From: [Actinomadura] parvosata subsp. kistnae
GTDB lineage: Bacteria; Actinomycetota; Actinomycetes; Streptosporangiales; Streptosporangiaceae
Length of the DNA: 64,000 nt
NCBI RefSeq assembly: GCF_900323885.1
Contig: NZ_OOHJ01000005.1
Location: 62,001-126,000 of the forward strand
Reading direction: 5' to 3'
The first letter of the stretch is position 1. Each line of letters opens with the position of its first letter. The notes below the pieces were generated by a model. It had not been told where the DNA came from, did not search any database, and saw only the letters and a program-made list of their open reading frames with translations. Positions 17,954 to 25,505 of the stretch are shown in pieces. Both the position numbers and the translations under genes were made by a program.

Positions 17954-18601
17954 TCAGAGCAGGCCCGCGTCGCGTACCTTCATGGCCACGTGGACCCGGT
18001 TGTCGGTGCCCAGCTTGGCGAAGATGCGCGTGATGTTGGCCTTCACCGTGGCCACGCTCACCGACAGGTCCTGGGCGATCTCGGCGTTCGTGCTGCCCCT
18101 GGCCACCTCGATCGCGACCTCGCGCTCGCGTTCGGTCAGCCCGGCCAGCTCGCGCGCCGCTTCCGGCCGGCGCGGCTCGTAACGGCCGGTGGCCGCCGCG
18201 ATGACCTGCTGGGCGACGGACGGCGACAGCACCGGCTCGCCGCGCGCCACCGCCCGCACCGCCTCGATCATCTTCGGCGGCGGCGTGTCCTTCAGCAGGA
18301 AGCCGTGCGCGCCGAGCTGCAGGGCGCGCAGCACCATGTCGTCGGCGTCGAACGTGGTCAGCACCAGGATCCGGGGCGCGTCAGGACGGCGGAGCAGCAG
18401 CTCCGTGGTGGCCAGGCCGTCCTGCTCGGGCATCCGGATGTCCATGAGCACGACATCGGGGCGCAGCTCGCGGATCACCGCCATGGCCTGCTTGCCGTCG
18501 CCGGCCTCGCCCGCCAGCTCCAGGTCGGGCTCGCCGCCCAGGATGAGGCGCAGCCCCGTGCGCACCATCGGGTCGTCGTCGACGATCACCACTCTGATCA
18601 C
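17954..18601 (-). CDS. NarL/LuxR-family response regulator
   Basis: A 215-residue two-component response regulator. The receiver domain has the acidic pair in VIVDDDPMVRTG, the phospho-acceptor Asp in DVVLMDIRMP (about residue 54) and the lysine in FLLKDTPP. The LuxR-type helix-turn-helix is LTEREREVAIEVARG then STNAEIAQDLSVSVATVKAN. The histidine kinase gene ends 4 bp upstream, so the two form one operon. The divergent ABC transporter at 20009-22122 is the likely target. The C-terminal codons are repeated in the downstream tract. Confidence 0.94.
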   Translation of the reverse strand: MIRVVIVDDDPMVRTGLRLILGGEPDLELAGEAGDGKQAMAVIRELRPDVVLMDIRMPEQDGLATTELLLRRPDAPRILVLTTFDADDMVLRALQLGAHGFLLKDTPPPKMIEAVRAVARGEPVLSPSVAQQVIAAATGRYEPRRPEAARELAGLTEREREVAIEVARGSTNAEIAQDLSVSVATVKANITRIFAKLGTDNRVHVAMKVRDAGLL

Positions 18602-18605
18602 GGGG

Positions 18606-19825
18606 TCAAGCCTCCCACGGCAGCGACGCCTCCAGGACGAAGCGCCCGTCGCGTACGTCGTGGGCGATCGTGCCGCCCGCCATCCGGATGCGTTCGGCCA
18701 GCCCGATCAGCCCCAGCCGCCCGCCGGGCCCCGGAACGGGAGTGGGCGCGGGGTTGCTCACCCGGATCCGCAGCCCGCCCCCGGCCGCCCGCCGAGCTCG
18801 GCCCGCACGGGGCTTCCGGGCGCGTGCTTGCGGGCGTTCGTGAGTGCCTCCTGCACGATCCGGTACGCGTGCCGCCCCGTCTGCGCCGGCAGTAACTCCC
18901 TGCGATCCACCGAGTCGTCCACCTCGACCCGCTGACCGGCGGCCCGCACCTCCTCGAACAGGGCGTCCAGGTGGTCCAGCGTCGGCTGCGGCGCCTGCGG
19001 GGCCCCTCCCTCGCGCCGCAGCGTGCCGAGCACGGCGCGCAGCTCGTTCAGCGACTGGTGCGCGTTCTCCTGGATGGCCAGCGCGGCCTCGCGCGCCTCC
19101 TCACCGGTGAGGTCCTTGCGGTAGGCCAGGCCGCCCGCCAGCATCGACAGCAGGGAGATGCGGTGCGCCAGCACGTCGTGCATCTCCTGCGCGATCTTGA
19201 GCCGCTCCTCCAGCTTCGCCTGCTCGACCCGCTGCGCCTGCGCCGCCTCCGCCGCCGCCCGCTGCGCGTCGGCCAGCTCCCTGCGCCCCCGCAGGTAGAG
19301 GCCGAAGACGGTCAGTGCCGTCAGGATGACGCCGCCGACCACGGCGTACAGGGCCGTCAACAGCCACGGACCCCCCACCCACAGGCTGGAGGCCACCATG
19401 GCCAGCCAGAACACCACCGCGACCGGCACCACCTTCCGCCAGCGGTGGTGCGAGGCCAGCGAGGCGAACGCGACGATCGCCGGCCCGTTGAGACACCAGA
19501 AGACGGCCGTCGGCGCCGCCGTGACCAACGCCACCTGCCACGGCCACCGCCGCCGCCACCGCAGCAGGACCAGGCCGCCCACGCCGGCCGCCATGTCGAG
19601 CAGTCTCCTGGTCAGGTCGTGCCCCATGGCCTCTCCGGTGCGCGCGGAGAGGGTGACCATCATGAGGACGGCGATCAGGAGCGGGGTGGCGGCGAACAAA
19701 TAGAGCAGGACGGTGCCGAACCGGTCGGGCGACTCGGGGGAGGGGTGACGCACCATTGGCCCGTCCGCCGAGGGCGGCCCGGGGGCTTCGGCGGGGGAGT
19801 GGGGCTTGTCGCGGAGGTCGTGCAC
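18606..19825 (-). pseudogene. Frameshifted sensor histidine kinase (HisKA_3 type)
   Basis: Membrane sensor kinase partner of the response regulator at 17954. It has four to five N-terminal hydrophobic helices, the dimerisation/phospho-acceptor box EMHDVLAHRISLLSML, and the N box RIVQEALTNARKHAPG. The frame stops early after AELGG. One added base in the G/C-rich run near 18775-18795 restores LRIRVSNPAPTP and then the G box GGRLGLIGLAERIRMAGG, ending LPWEA at 18606. The rest is intact, so a base-calling error is plausible. It lies 183 bp from, and divergent to, the ABC ATPase. Confidence 0.8.
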
Positions 19826-20008
19826 GGTGTCCAGGGTAGAGCTGGCTTGGCCTGGGCTTTAGCCCCCCAGGTCCATAATCGGGCCGACTCCGGGCTACGT
19901 CCGTACAGACCCTGGTCGACCCTCGGCAGCGCCGGATCCAGCCCTCAGAACGCGAACTCTCGACCCAGGCTTGATGAGCCCGGACGGCGTTTCCGATGAA
20001 CTTGGCCC

Positions 20009-20722
20009 GTGATCGAATTCCACCGCGTCACCAAGACGTACAACGGGGCGAAGGCGCTGGACGACGTCTCCTTCACGGTCCCGCCCGGCATCATCACCGG
20101 GTTCCTCGGGCCCAACGGCGCAGGAAAGTCGACGGCCATGCGCATCCTGACCGGCCTGTGCCGTCCCACCTCGGGCTCCGCGACCGTCCTCGGGCGACCG
20201 TACACGAACCTGGAGCGACCCGGCCTCGAGGTCGGCGCCCTGCTCGACGCCGGCGCCCAGCATCCCGGCCGCAGCGGGCGGGAGGTGCTGACCCTGGGCG
20301 CCATGATGCTCGGGCTGCCGAGGTCGCGGGTGGACGAGGTGCTGGATCTGGTCGGACTGACCGGCAAGGAGAGCCGGCGGGCCGTCGGCGGCTACTCGCT
20401 GGGCATGCGGCAGCGGCTCGGCATCGGCCACGCCCTCCTGGGGCACCCGAAGGTGCTCATCCTCGACGAGCCCGCCAACGGCCTCGACCCGCAGGGCATC
20501 CAGTGGATGCGCGAGCTCCTGCGCGACCTGGCCCGGTCGGGGTGCGCGGTGCTGCTCAGCTCGCACCTGCTGCACGAGGTGGAGCAGGTGGCCGACCAGA
20601 TCGTGATGATCGGCGCCGGCCGGGTCCTCGCCCAGGGCACCCTCGCCGAGCTCGGCCGGGGCCGCAGCCTCGAACAGACCTTCCTGGAGCTCACCGCTCA
20701 AACGGACCGGAGCCCGGCATGA
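20009..20722 (+). CDS. ABC transporter ATP-binding protein (BcrA/DrrA-like)
   Basis: A 237-residue ATPase of an export-type ABC transporter. Walker A is GPNGAGKST, the signature YSLGMRQRLG, and Walker B VLILDEPANGLDP followed by the H-loop SSHLL. Start GTG 20009. Its stop (TGA 20720-20722) overlaps an ATG, and the permease follows after an unusual 640-bp chain of tandem units instead of directly. With the two-component system on the other side, this looks like a drug- or peptide-sensing export module. Confidence 0.94.
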   Translation: MIEFHRVTKTYNGAKALDDVSFTVPPGIITGFLGPNGAGKSTAMRILTGLCRPTSGSATVLGRPYTNLERPGLEVGALLDAGAQHPGRSGREVLTLGAMMLGLPRSRVDEVLDLVGLTGKESRRAVGGYSLGMRQRLGIGHALLGHPKVLILDEPANGLDPQGIQWMRELLRDLARSGCAVLLSSHLLHEVEQVADQIVMIGAGRVLAQGTLAELGRGRSLEQTFLELTAQTDRSPA

Positions 20723-21367
20723 ACATGCACCCGCGGCCTGAGGCTGACGTGCCTGAGGGCGGCATGAATGGTACTGGCGAGTACACGATTCGCGGCGTCC
20801 GCCGGAGGTCGGCATGAGTAGCACTGGCCATGCATTCTTCGCACCGTCTCAGGGTGGTCGGAGTAGGGCTGATGTACGGGACATTCGCGCCGTCCCGGGG
20901 TGGTCGGCATGAGTAGAGGGCTGGCCTGCGAGACGTTCGCGCCGTCCCGGGGTGGTCGGCATGAGTAGAGGGCTGGCCTGCGAGACGTTCGCGCCGTCCC
21001 GGGGTGGTCGGCATGAGTAGGGCTGACTTGCGAGACGTTCACGCCGTCCCGAAGGGGTCGGCATGAGTAGAGGACTGGTCTGCGAGACGTTCACGCCGTT
21101 CCAGGGCGGCGGCATGAGTAGGGCTGACGTACCGGATGTTCACGCCGTCCCAGGGTGGTCGGCATGAACAGCACAGACATACGCAGCTGTCACACCGGCC
21201 CAAGGAGTCGGCATGAGAAGCACAGACACGCGCCACGTCCACACCACCCCAAGGAGCTCAGCGTGAGAAGCACAGACAGGCGCACCATTCATACCGCCCT
21301 GAGGAAATCCGGCATGAGAAGCACTGATGTCCGTAGCGTTCACATCACCTCACGGAGGCCGGCATGA
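20716..21367 (+). repeat. About fourteen ~50-bp tandem units forming a chain of overlapping micro-ORFs
   Basis: GGCATGA (or close variants) recurs at 20716, 20761, 20811, about 20860 (degenerate), 20906, 20958, 21010, 21060, 21111, 21161, 21210, 21261 (GCGTGA), 21311 and 21361, a spacing of 45-52 bp. Each unit carries a purine-rich ribosome-site-like stretch, a start codon and the first codons of a short peptide. The first unit contains the ATPase stop and the last is the permease start. Clean units encode 17 codons such as MSRADVPDVHAVPGWSA and MRSTDVRSVHITSRRPA, with the TGA overlapping the next ATG. The peptide resembles the permease N-terminus (MTTDVRTSAHRI). Confidence 0.9.
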
Positions 21368-22122
21368 CGACCGACGTGCGCACGAGCGCGCACCGCATCC
21401 CCTTCAGCACTCTGCTGCGGGTCGAGACCCGGAAGCTGTTCGACACCCGCACGGGCGTGATCATGACAGGTGTCCTGGTGGCCGGGGCGGTCGCGCTGGT
21501 GGTCGGCCGGGCGCTGTTCGCGGGGCCGGTGAGCCTGTCCACGTTGGCCAACACGGCGGGGATCGCGTTCGGGGTGTTGCTGCCCGTGCTCGGCATCCTC
21601 ACCGTCACCGGCGAGTGGAGTCATCGCACCGCGCTCACCACGTTCACGCTGGAGCCGCGGCGGGGGCGGGTGATGGCGGCGAAATGCGTCCCTGTGCTGG
21701 GTGCGGCCGTGGTGGCGTGCCTGCTGGGGTTGCTGGTGGCGGTGCCGATGACGGCTGTCTCCGCCGCCGTACGGGGTGGGGAGGCGGCCTGGGGGGTGGA
21801 GCCGGGGCCGCTGCTGGGGTGGATCGCGACGACCGTGCTCTCGACCGCGCAGGGGCTGGCGATGGGGCTGTTACTGCTGAACGCGCCCGCGGCAATAGTG
21901 ATCTACCTGGTCACTCCCATGGTGTGGGGTTTCGTGACGGGGCTTGGTTCGACGGGCGAGGTGCTGGCCGAATGGTTCGATCTGAACACCGCCACCAACG
22001 CCCTGATGGACGCAAGCGCGGGCGGCGGGGACCTGGCGCGGCTGGCGTCGGCGGTGCTGGTGTGGGTCGTCATCCCCGCAGGCGTAGGGGTTCTGCGCGT
22101 GCTGCGGAAAGAGGTGCGGTGA
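21364..22122 (+). CDS. ABC transporter permease
   Basis: A 252-residue membrane protein with about six hydrophobic helices and an N-terminal cytoplasmic segment LLRVETRKLFDTRTG, typical of ABC-2-type permeases. It partners the ATPase at 20009. ATG 21364 follows GGAGGCCGGC. That ATGA also closes the last micro-ORF of the upstream repeat chain, so translation may depend on reinitiation. The substrate may be a peptide or antibiotic sensed by the neighbouring kinase, but nothing in the sequence shows this. Confidence 0.88.
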   Translation: MTTDVRTSAHRIPFSTLLRVETRKLFDTRTGVIMTGVLVAGAVALVVGRALFAGPVSLSTLANTAGIAFGVLLPVLGILTVTGEWSHRTALTTFTLEPRRGRVMAAKCVPVLGAAVVACLLGLLVAVPMTAVSAAVRGGEAAWGVEPGPLLGWIATTVLSTAQGLAMGLLLLNAPAAIVIYLVTPMVWGFVTGLGSTGEVLAEWFDLNTATNALMDASAGGGDLARLASAVLVWVVIPAGVGVLRVLRKEVR

Positions 22123-22266
22123 GCGCTTTACCTATCGAGGTAGATCATTGCCCGGTTTATGGGGATTCGTTTGCCTTTGTCCGGTTTGGGGGGTAACTTA
22201 GAGAGCGTTACCGGCGAGTGACCTGCGCCTTACCACCGGATCGGAAGGCCGGGCCTCCCGGGTCTC

Positions 22267-22350
22267 GAATCCACACCACGGATTCTCCCTTGCGCTCCAC
22301 GTAGCGACCGTACGGCGTGCTGCCCGGCTACGTCCGTCAAGCGAGCGCAA
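22267..22350 (+). promoter_or_regulatory. Structured 5' leader of the secreted double-psi-barrel-like protein
   Basis: The 263-bp leader holds a hairpin GAATCC / GGATTC (22267-22285, allowing for the flank). A nested fold follows: TTGCGCTC (22290-22297) pairs with GAGCGCAA (22343-22350), enclosing CGTAGC (22300-22305) paired with GCTACG (22327-22332), and a CCGTACGG palindrome inside. It resembles a cis-regulatory RNA. I could not match it to a riboswitch class. Confidence 0.45.
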
Positions 22351-22385
22351 CGTTCCCGTCCCCTAACAAAGGACCTGAATCAAGT

Positions 22386-22955
22386 ATGTCTGCTCGCCTG
22401 CGTGCCATTGCCATGTTCGCCGCGTCCGCTGCTACGGCGCTGACGATTGGCTCGACCGCGGCGCACGCCGACTCCGGCAGCACCGACCAGCAGGGCCTGC
22501 TGAAGGGCTCGACCACCGCGTCCTACTTCTGGGACGACTCCTCGGGCCGCGCCGGCGACACCGGCCTGCCCGCTGCCGGCAAGCCCATGCAGAAGGGCCT
22601 GGTGGCCAGCCCCAGCTGGCCTCTCATGACCGAGGGCTACGTCATCTACAAGGGCAAGAAGCTGCCGTTCTTCGTGGGCGACCGCGGGCCCGGCGACCCC
22701 TCCAACCGTGGTGTCATGCTCGACCTCGACGCCAAGACCTTCGCCGAGCTGACCGGCGGCAAGTTCAACCCCGACACCCTGGGTGTGGACGGTGTCGCCG
22801 GCGAGGGCCACATCAAGATCGAGTACGTCGTGACCAAGTGGGGTGGCGGCGTCGGCAAGAAGAGCTACCCGGTGGCCTTCTCCACCGGTGCTTGGGCCGA
22901 GAAGGACGACAGCGGCATGACCAAGCAGGTGTCCGTCAAGAACGCCGGCCACTGA
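22386..22955 (+). CDS. Secreted protein with RlpA/double-psi-beta-barrel-like region
   Basis: A 189-residue exported protein. The signal peptide runs to about residue 30 (hydrophobic AIAMFAASAATALTIGSTAA, then AHAD). The mature part contains VGDRGPGDPSNRGVMLDLD and then TFAELTG, which resembles the RlpA/expansin double-psi barrel segment (DRGPF...RIIDLS...A..LG) that binds or cleaves cell-wall glycans. The match is partial, so activity is uncertain. Start ATG 22386 lies after the leader described above, with AAGGACC about 10 bp upstream. A terminator follows at 22968. Confidence 0.7.
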   Translation: MSARLRAIAMFAASAATALTIGSTAAHADSGSTDQQGLLKGSTTASYFWDDSSGRAGDTGLPAAGKPMQKGLVASPSWPLMTEGYVIYKGKKLPFFVGDRGPGDPSNRGVMLDLDAKTFAELTGGKFNPDTLGVDGVAGEGHIKIEYVVTKWGGGVGKKSYPVAFSTGAWAEKDDSGMTKQVSVKNAGH

Positions 22956-22967
22956 TCTCCGCCAAGA

Positions 22968-22997
22968 GGGCGCTCCCTGTACGGGGGGCGCCCTTTT
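22968..22997 (+). terminator. Rho-independent terminator with T-tract
   Basis: GGGCGCTCCC / GGGGGCGCCC stem (one G-T pair), 6-nt loop, followed by TTTT, 12 bp after the stop of the secreted protein. Confidence 0.8.
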
Positions 22998-23560
22998 CGC
23001 GTTCTACGGGGCTGTCCGTCCGTGGGGCGGGTCGTTCTTGGGTGTCTGTGCGTGCGGCGGGTCGTTCTTGGGGTGTTCGTCTGCGGGGCGGGTCGTTCTT
23101 GGGTGTCTGTGCGTGCGGCGGGCTGTTCTTGGGGTGTTCGTCTGCGGGGCGGGTCGTTCTTGGGTGTCTGTGCGTGCGGCGGGCTGTTCTTGGGGTGTTC
23201 GTCCGTGGGGCGGGCCGTCCTTGGGGGTTTCGGTCCGTGGGGCGGGCCGTCCTTGGGGGTTTCGGTCCGTGCGACTGGTCCACCCTGGGGCTGGCTGTTT
23301 ACATACTGGGCGTCGGCGGGACTGGGCGCGATCGTTCATGAGGCTGGTCGTCTTGTGGCGGGTTGTTCGCAGGCTGGGCGTGGGTGGGGCTGTTTGCGGT
23401 CCTCCGGGAGGCCGCTCGTTCTGGGGCTGTTGTTCGCGTACTGGTCGTCCTGGGGCTGGTGGTCCTGCGACTGGGCGTCCGTGAGCCCTGGGCGTCCGTG
23501 AGCCCTGGGCGTCTGCGAGCCCTGGGCGTCTACGGGTTGGGCACCGCGCATCAGGCGCGC
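22998..23560. repeat. 61-bp tandem repeat tract, degenerate towards its end
   Basis: GGGTGTCTGTGCG recurs at 23040, 23101 and 23162 (period 61 bp, two similar halves of about 30 bp). Degraded units run to about 23290, and a shorter repeat (CCCTGGGCGTC, four times) lies at 23484-23532. No gene in 22956-23670. Confidence 0.8.
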
Positions 23561-23670
23561 GGGCCGCCAGGCGTGCGGACCGCCAGGTGCACGTCGCCGA
23601 TGGCACGGCGCGGCGCGTGCGGTGGGCTTGGGCGGCGTCGTAGGGCTGTGGGGCGTGGAAGGATCGGGGG

Positions 23671-24621
23671 ATGAGTGGATCTCTGGGACCTCAGCAGCTC
23701 GCCCGCCGTACCTCCGCTGCCCTGGACGCCGCCGTAGGAGCGGGGCGTGAGTTGGGGCTTGAGGTGGCCGAGGCGACGGTGTTGCATGACTTTTTCTCCG
23801 TTGTGGTGCACCTGGCGCCGGCGCCGGTTGTGGTGCGGGTGCCGACCGTTCTGGCGCATGGGCTGGATCTTGATGGGCTGGCGCGGCGGCAGCGGGCTGA
23901 GTTGGATGTGGTGCGGTGGTTGGCGGGGCGGGGGACTCCGGTGATTCCGCCCAGCCCGCTGGTGCCAGTGGAGCCGGTGCGGCGGGATGGGTTCTCGATG
24001 ACGTTTTGGCAGTTCGTCGAGGAGGACCGGAGCAAGGAGCCTGACTACGAGGCGAACGCGGAAAGTGTGGCTGCCCTGCATGCTGCTATGCGCGGCTATC
24101 CGGGTGAGTTGGGGTTTTTGTCGGCGGCTGAGCCGTCCTTTGTCAGTGAGAGTTTTGCTCTGCTCGACGGGCGTCCTGATCTTGTCGACGCCGCTGATTT
24201 GGAGCGGGCGCGGCGGGAGTGGGAGGTTCTGGAGCCTCTTGTGCGGTCGCGGGCGGCGTTCGAGGACAGGTTCCCTGGGGTCGAGCTTCAGCCTGTGCAC
24301 GGTGACTCGCCGCCTGCGAACATCTTCCACGGCGTTGACGGGAACCTGTACTCGGACTTCGAGCTGGTCACATTGGGGCCCGTCGAGTGGGATCTGGCCG
24401 CGCTCGGGCCCGCCTGCGAGGCTGCTTACGATCGCGGGGCGCGGCGTCACGGCCTGAGGCCGCTGAACCAGGAGGTCATGGCCTTTGTGAACGCCGTGGG
24501 CATGCTGCGGGTCGTCGCCGTCCTCTCGTTCGTGCCGCAGCTGCCTGCGCTGCTGGAGTACGTGAAGCCGGCCATCGAGCAGTGGCGGGCGACGCCCTTC
24601 GCGGGTGGCCTGAGCCGGTGA
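23671..24621 (+). CDS. Aminoglycoside phosphotransferase-family protein
   Basis: A 316-residue kinase-fold protein. The catalytic loop is VHGDSPPANIFH (Asp present) and the following metal site YSDFELV replaces the usual DFD/DWE. The N-lobe beta strands read VVVHLAPAPVVVRVP, and a hinge-like FWQFVEED follows. Such proteins phosphorylate small molecules or confer antibiotic resistance, and the substrate cannot be told from sequence. Its third codon positions are less GC-biased than its neighbours (many T and G endings), which may indicate relaxed selection or acquisition. Confidence 0.8.
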   Translation: MSGSLGPQQLARRTSAALDAAVGAGRELGLEVAEATVLHDFFSVVVHLAPAPVVVRVPTVLAHGLDLDGLARRQRAELDVVRWLAGRGTPVIPPSPLVPVEPVRRDGFSMTFWQFVEEDRSKEPDYEANAESVAALHAAMRGYPGELGFLSAAEPSFVSESFALLDGRPDLVDAADLERARREWEVLEPLVRSRAAFEDRFPGVELQPVHGDSPPANIFHGVDGNLYSDFELVTLGPVEWDLAALGPACEAAYDRGARRHGLRPLNQEVMAFVNAVGMLRVVAVLSFVPQLPALLEYVKPAIEQWRATPFAGGLSR

Positions 24622-24678
24622 AGGCTTGGTCTTCCGGTACCTGTGATCTCGGTGTTCCGGCTGCCGGCGCGCGGTCGT

Positions 24679-25326
24679 TCACCAGCGTTGCCAGTGCAGC
24701 ACCTCCTCGCGGGGGATGCGGGGAGCGGGCTTGAAGTCGGTGCCGAGGGTGAAGGCCAGGGGGATGAACGCCGCCAGCATGACCTCCTCGTACGGCACCC
24801 CGAGGATCCCGGCCAGTTCACGTTCGAGCGGAGCCTGGGCGCTGGTCCACACCGTGCCCAGGCCGCGCGCCCGGGCGGCCAGCATGAAGCTCCAGACCGC
24901 CGGCAGGATCGAGCCCCAGGTGCCCGCCTGGTCGGTGACGGGGGCGTGGTCGGTGCGGCCCTCTACGCCGGGGATGACGAAGGCGGGCACCCGGTGGATG
25001 TTGGCGGCCAGGTAGCGCAGGCCGTCAAAGACGCGGCCGGTGGAGGCGGCGTGGTAGTTCATGCGCCACAGGTCGCGTTCGGTGAGCGTCTGGCCGGCGG
25101 CCAGGGGGAGGGCGCGCAGGTAGAGGTCGGCGACGGCGCGCCGCTGCTCGGGCTCGGTGACGACGATGAAGTGCCAGCGCTGCCGGTTGCGGCCGGTGGG
25201 GGCCTGGACGGCCAGGTCCACGCACTGCTCGATCAGCTCGCGGGGCACCGGCCGGGTGAAGTCCAGGCGCTTGCGTACGGCGCGAGTGGTGCTCAGCAGC
25301 TCGTCCGGGGTGAGGTTCAAGGTCAC
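24679..25326 (-). CDS. Nitroreductase family flavoprotein
   Basis: FMN-dependent NAD(P)H oxidoreductase of 215 residues. The nitroreductase FMN-binding start is RAVRKRLDFTRPVPRELIEQ then APTGRNRQRWHFIVV. The second FMN contact region is GLGTVWTSAQAP, followed by the C-terminal LGVPYEEVMLAAFIPLAF. Start GTG 25326 has GGAGGGA upstream. The same frame is open back to ATG 25500 through a His/Pro-rich repeat tract, just after the stop of the upstream MFS gene. It is probably cotranscribed with that MFS gene. Confidence 0.88.
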   Translation of the reverse strand: MTLNLTPDELLSTTRAVRKRLDFTRPVPRELIEQCVDLAVQAPTGRNRQRWHFIVVTEPEQRRAVADLYLRALPLAAGQTLTERDLWRMNYHAASTGRVFDGLRYLAANIHRVPAFVIPGVEGRTDHAPVTDQAGTWGSILPAVWSFMLAARARGLGTVWTSAQAPLERELAGILGVPYEEVMLAAFIPLAFTLGTDFKPAPRIPREEVLHWQRW

Positions 25327-25500
25327 GACGGTGTCCCTCCGGTCAGGGTGCGGATGGTGACGGGGTAGGGCAGCAAGGGTGTGGATGGTGACGGGGATCG
25401 CGCGGCAAGGGTGCGGATGGCTGATGGGAGGCGCGGCAAGGGTGCGGATGGCTGATGGGAGGGGCGGCAAAGGTGCGGATGGGTGATGGGGTAGGGCCAT
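25327..25500 (-). repeat. ~32-bp repeats between MFS and nitroreductase, open in frame
   Basis: Four to five units containing CATCCGCACC(C/T)TTGCCGC on the minus strand. The tract is in frame with the nitroreductase from ATG 25500 and would encode a 58-residue extension rich in Pro, His and Ala. Confidence 0.7.
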
Positions 25501-25505
25501 GGTCG

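Noticed and set aside
20716..21367. Possible multi-copy small gene family or toxin-antitoxin peptides
   Set aside because: The peptides match the permease N-terminus and follow the junction periodicity, so duplication of the start region explains them better.
22261..22290. tRNA-like T-arm (TCTCGAATCC)
   Set aside because: No acceptor, D or anticodon arms can be folded around it.
22123..22385. Cyclic-di-AMP (ydaO) riboswitch
   Set aside because: The leader is suitable in position, but I could not find the conserved core; left as unassigned structure.
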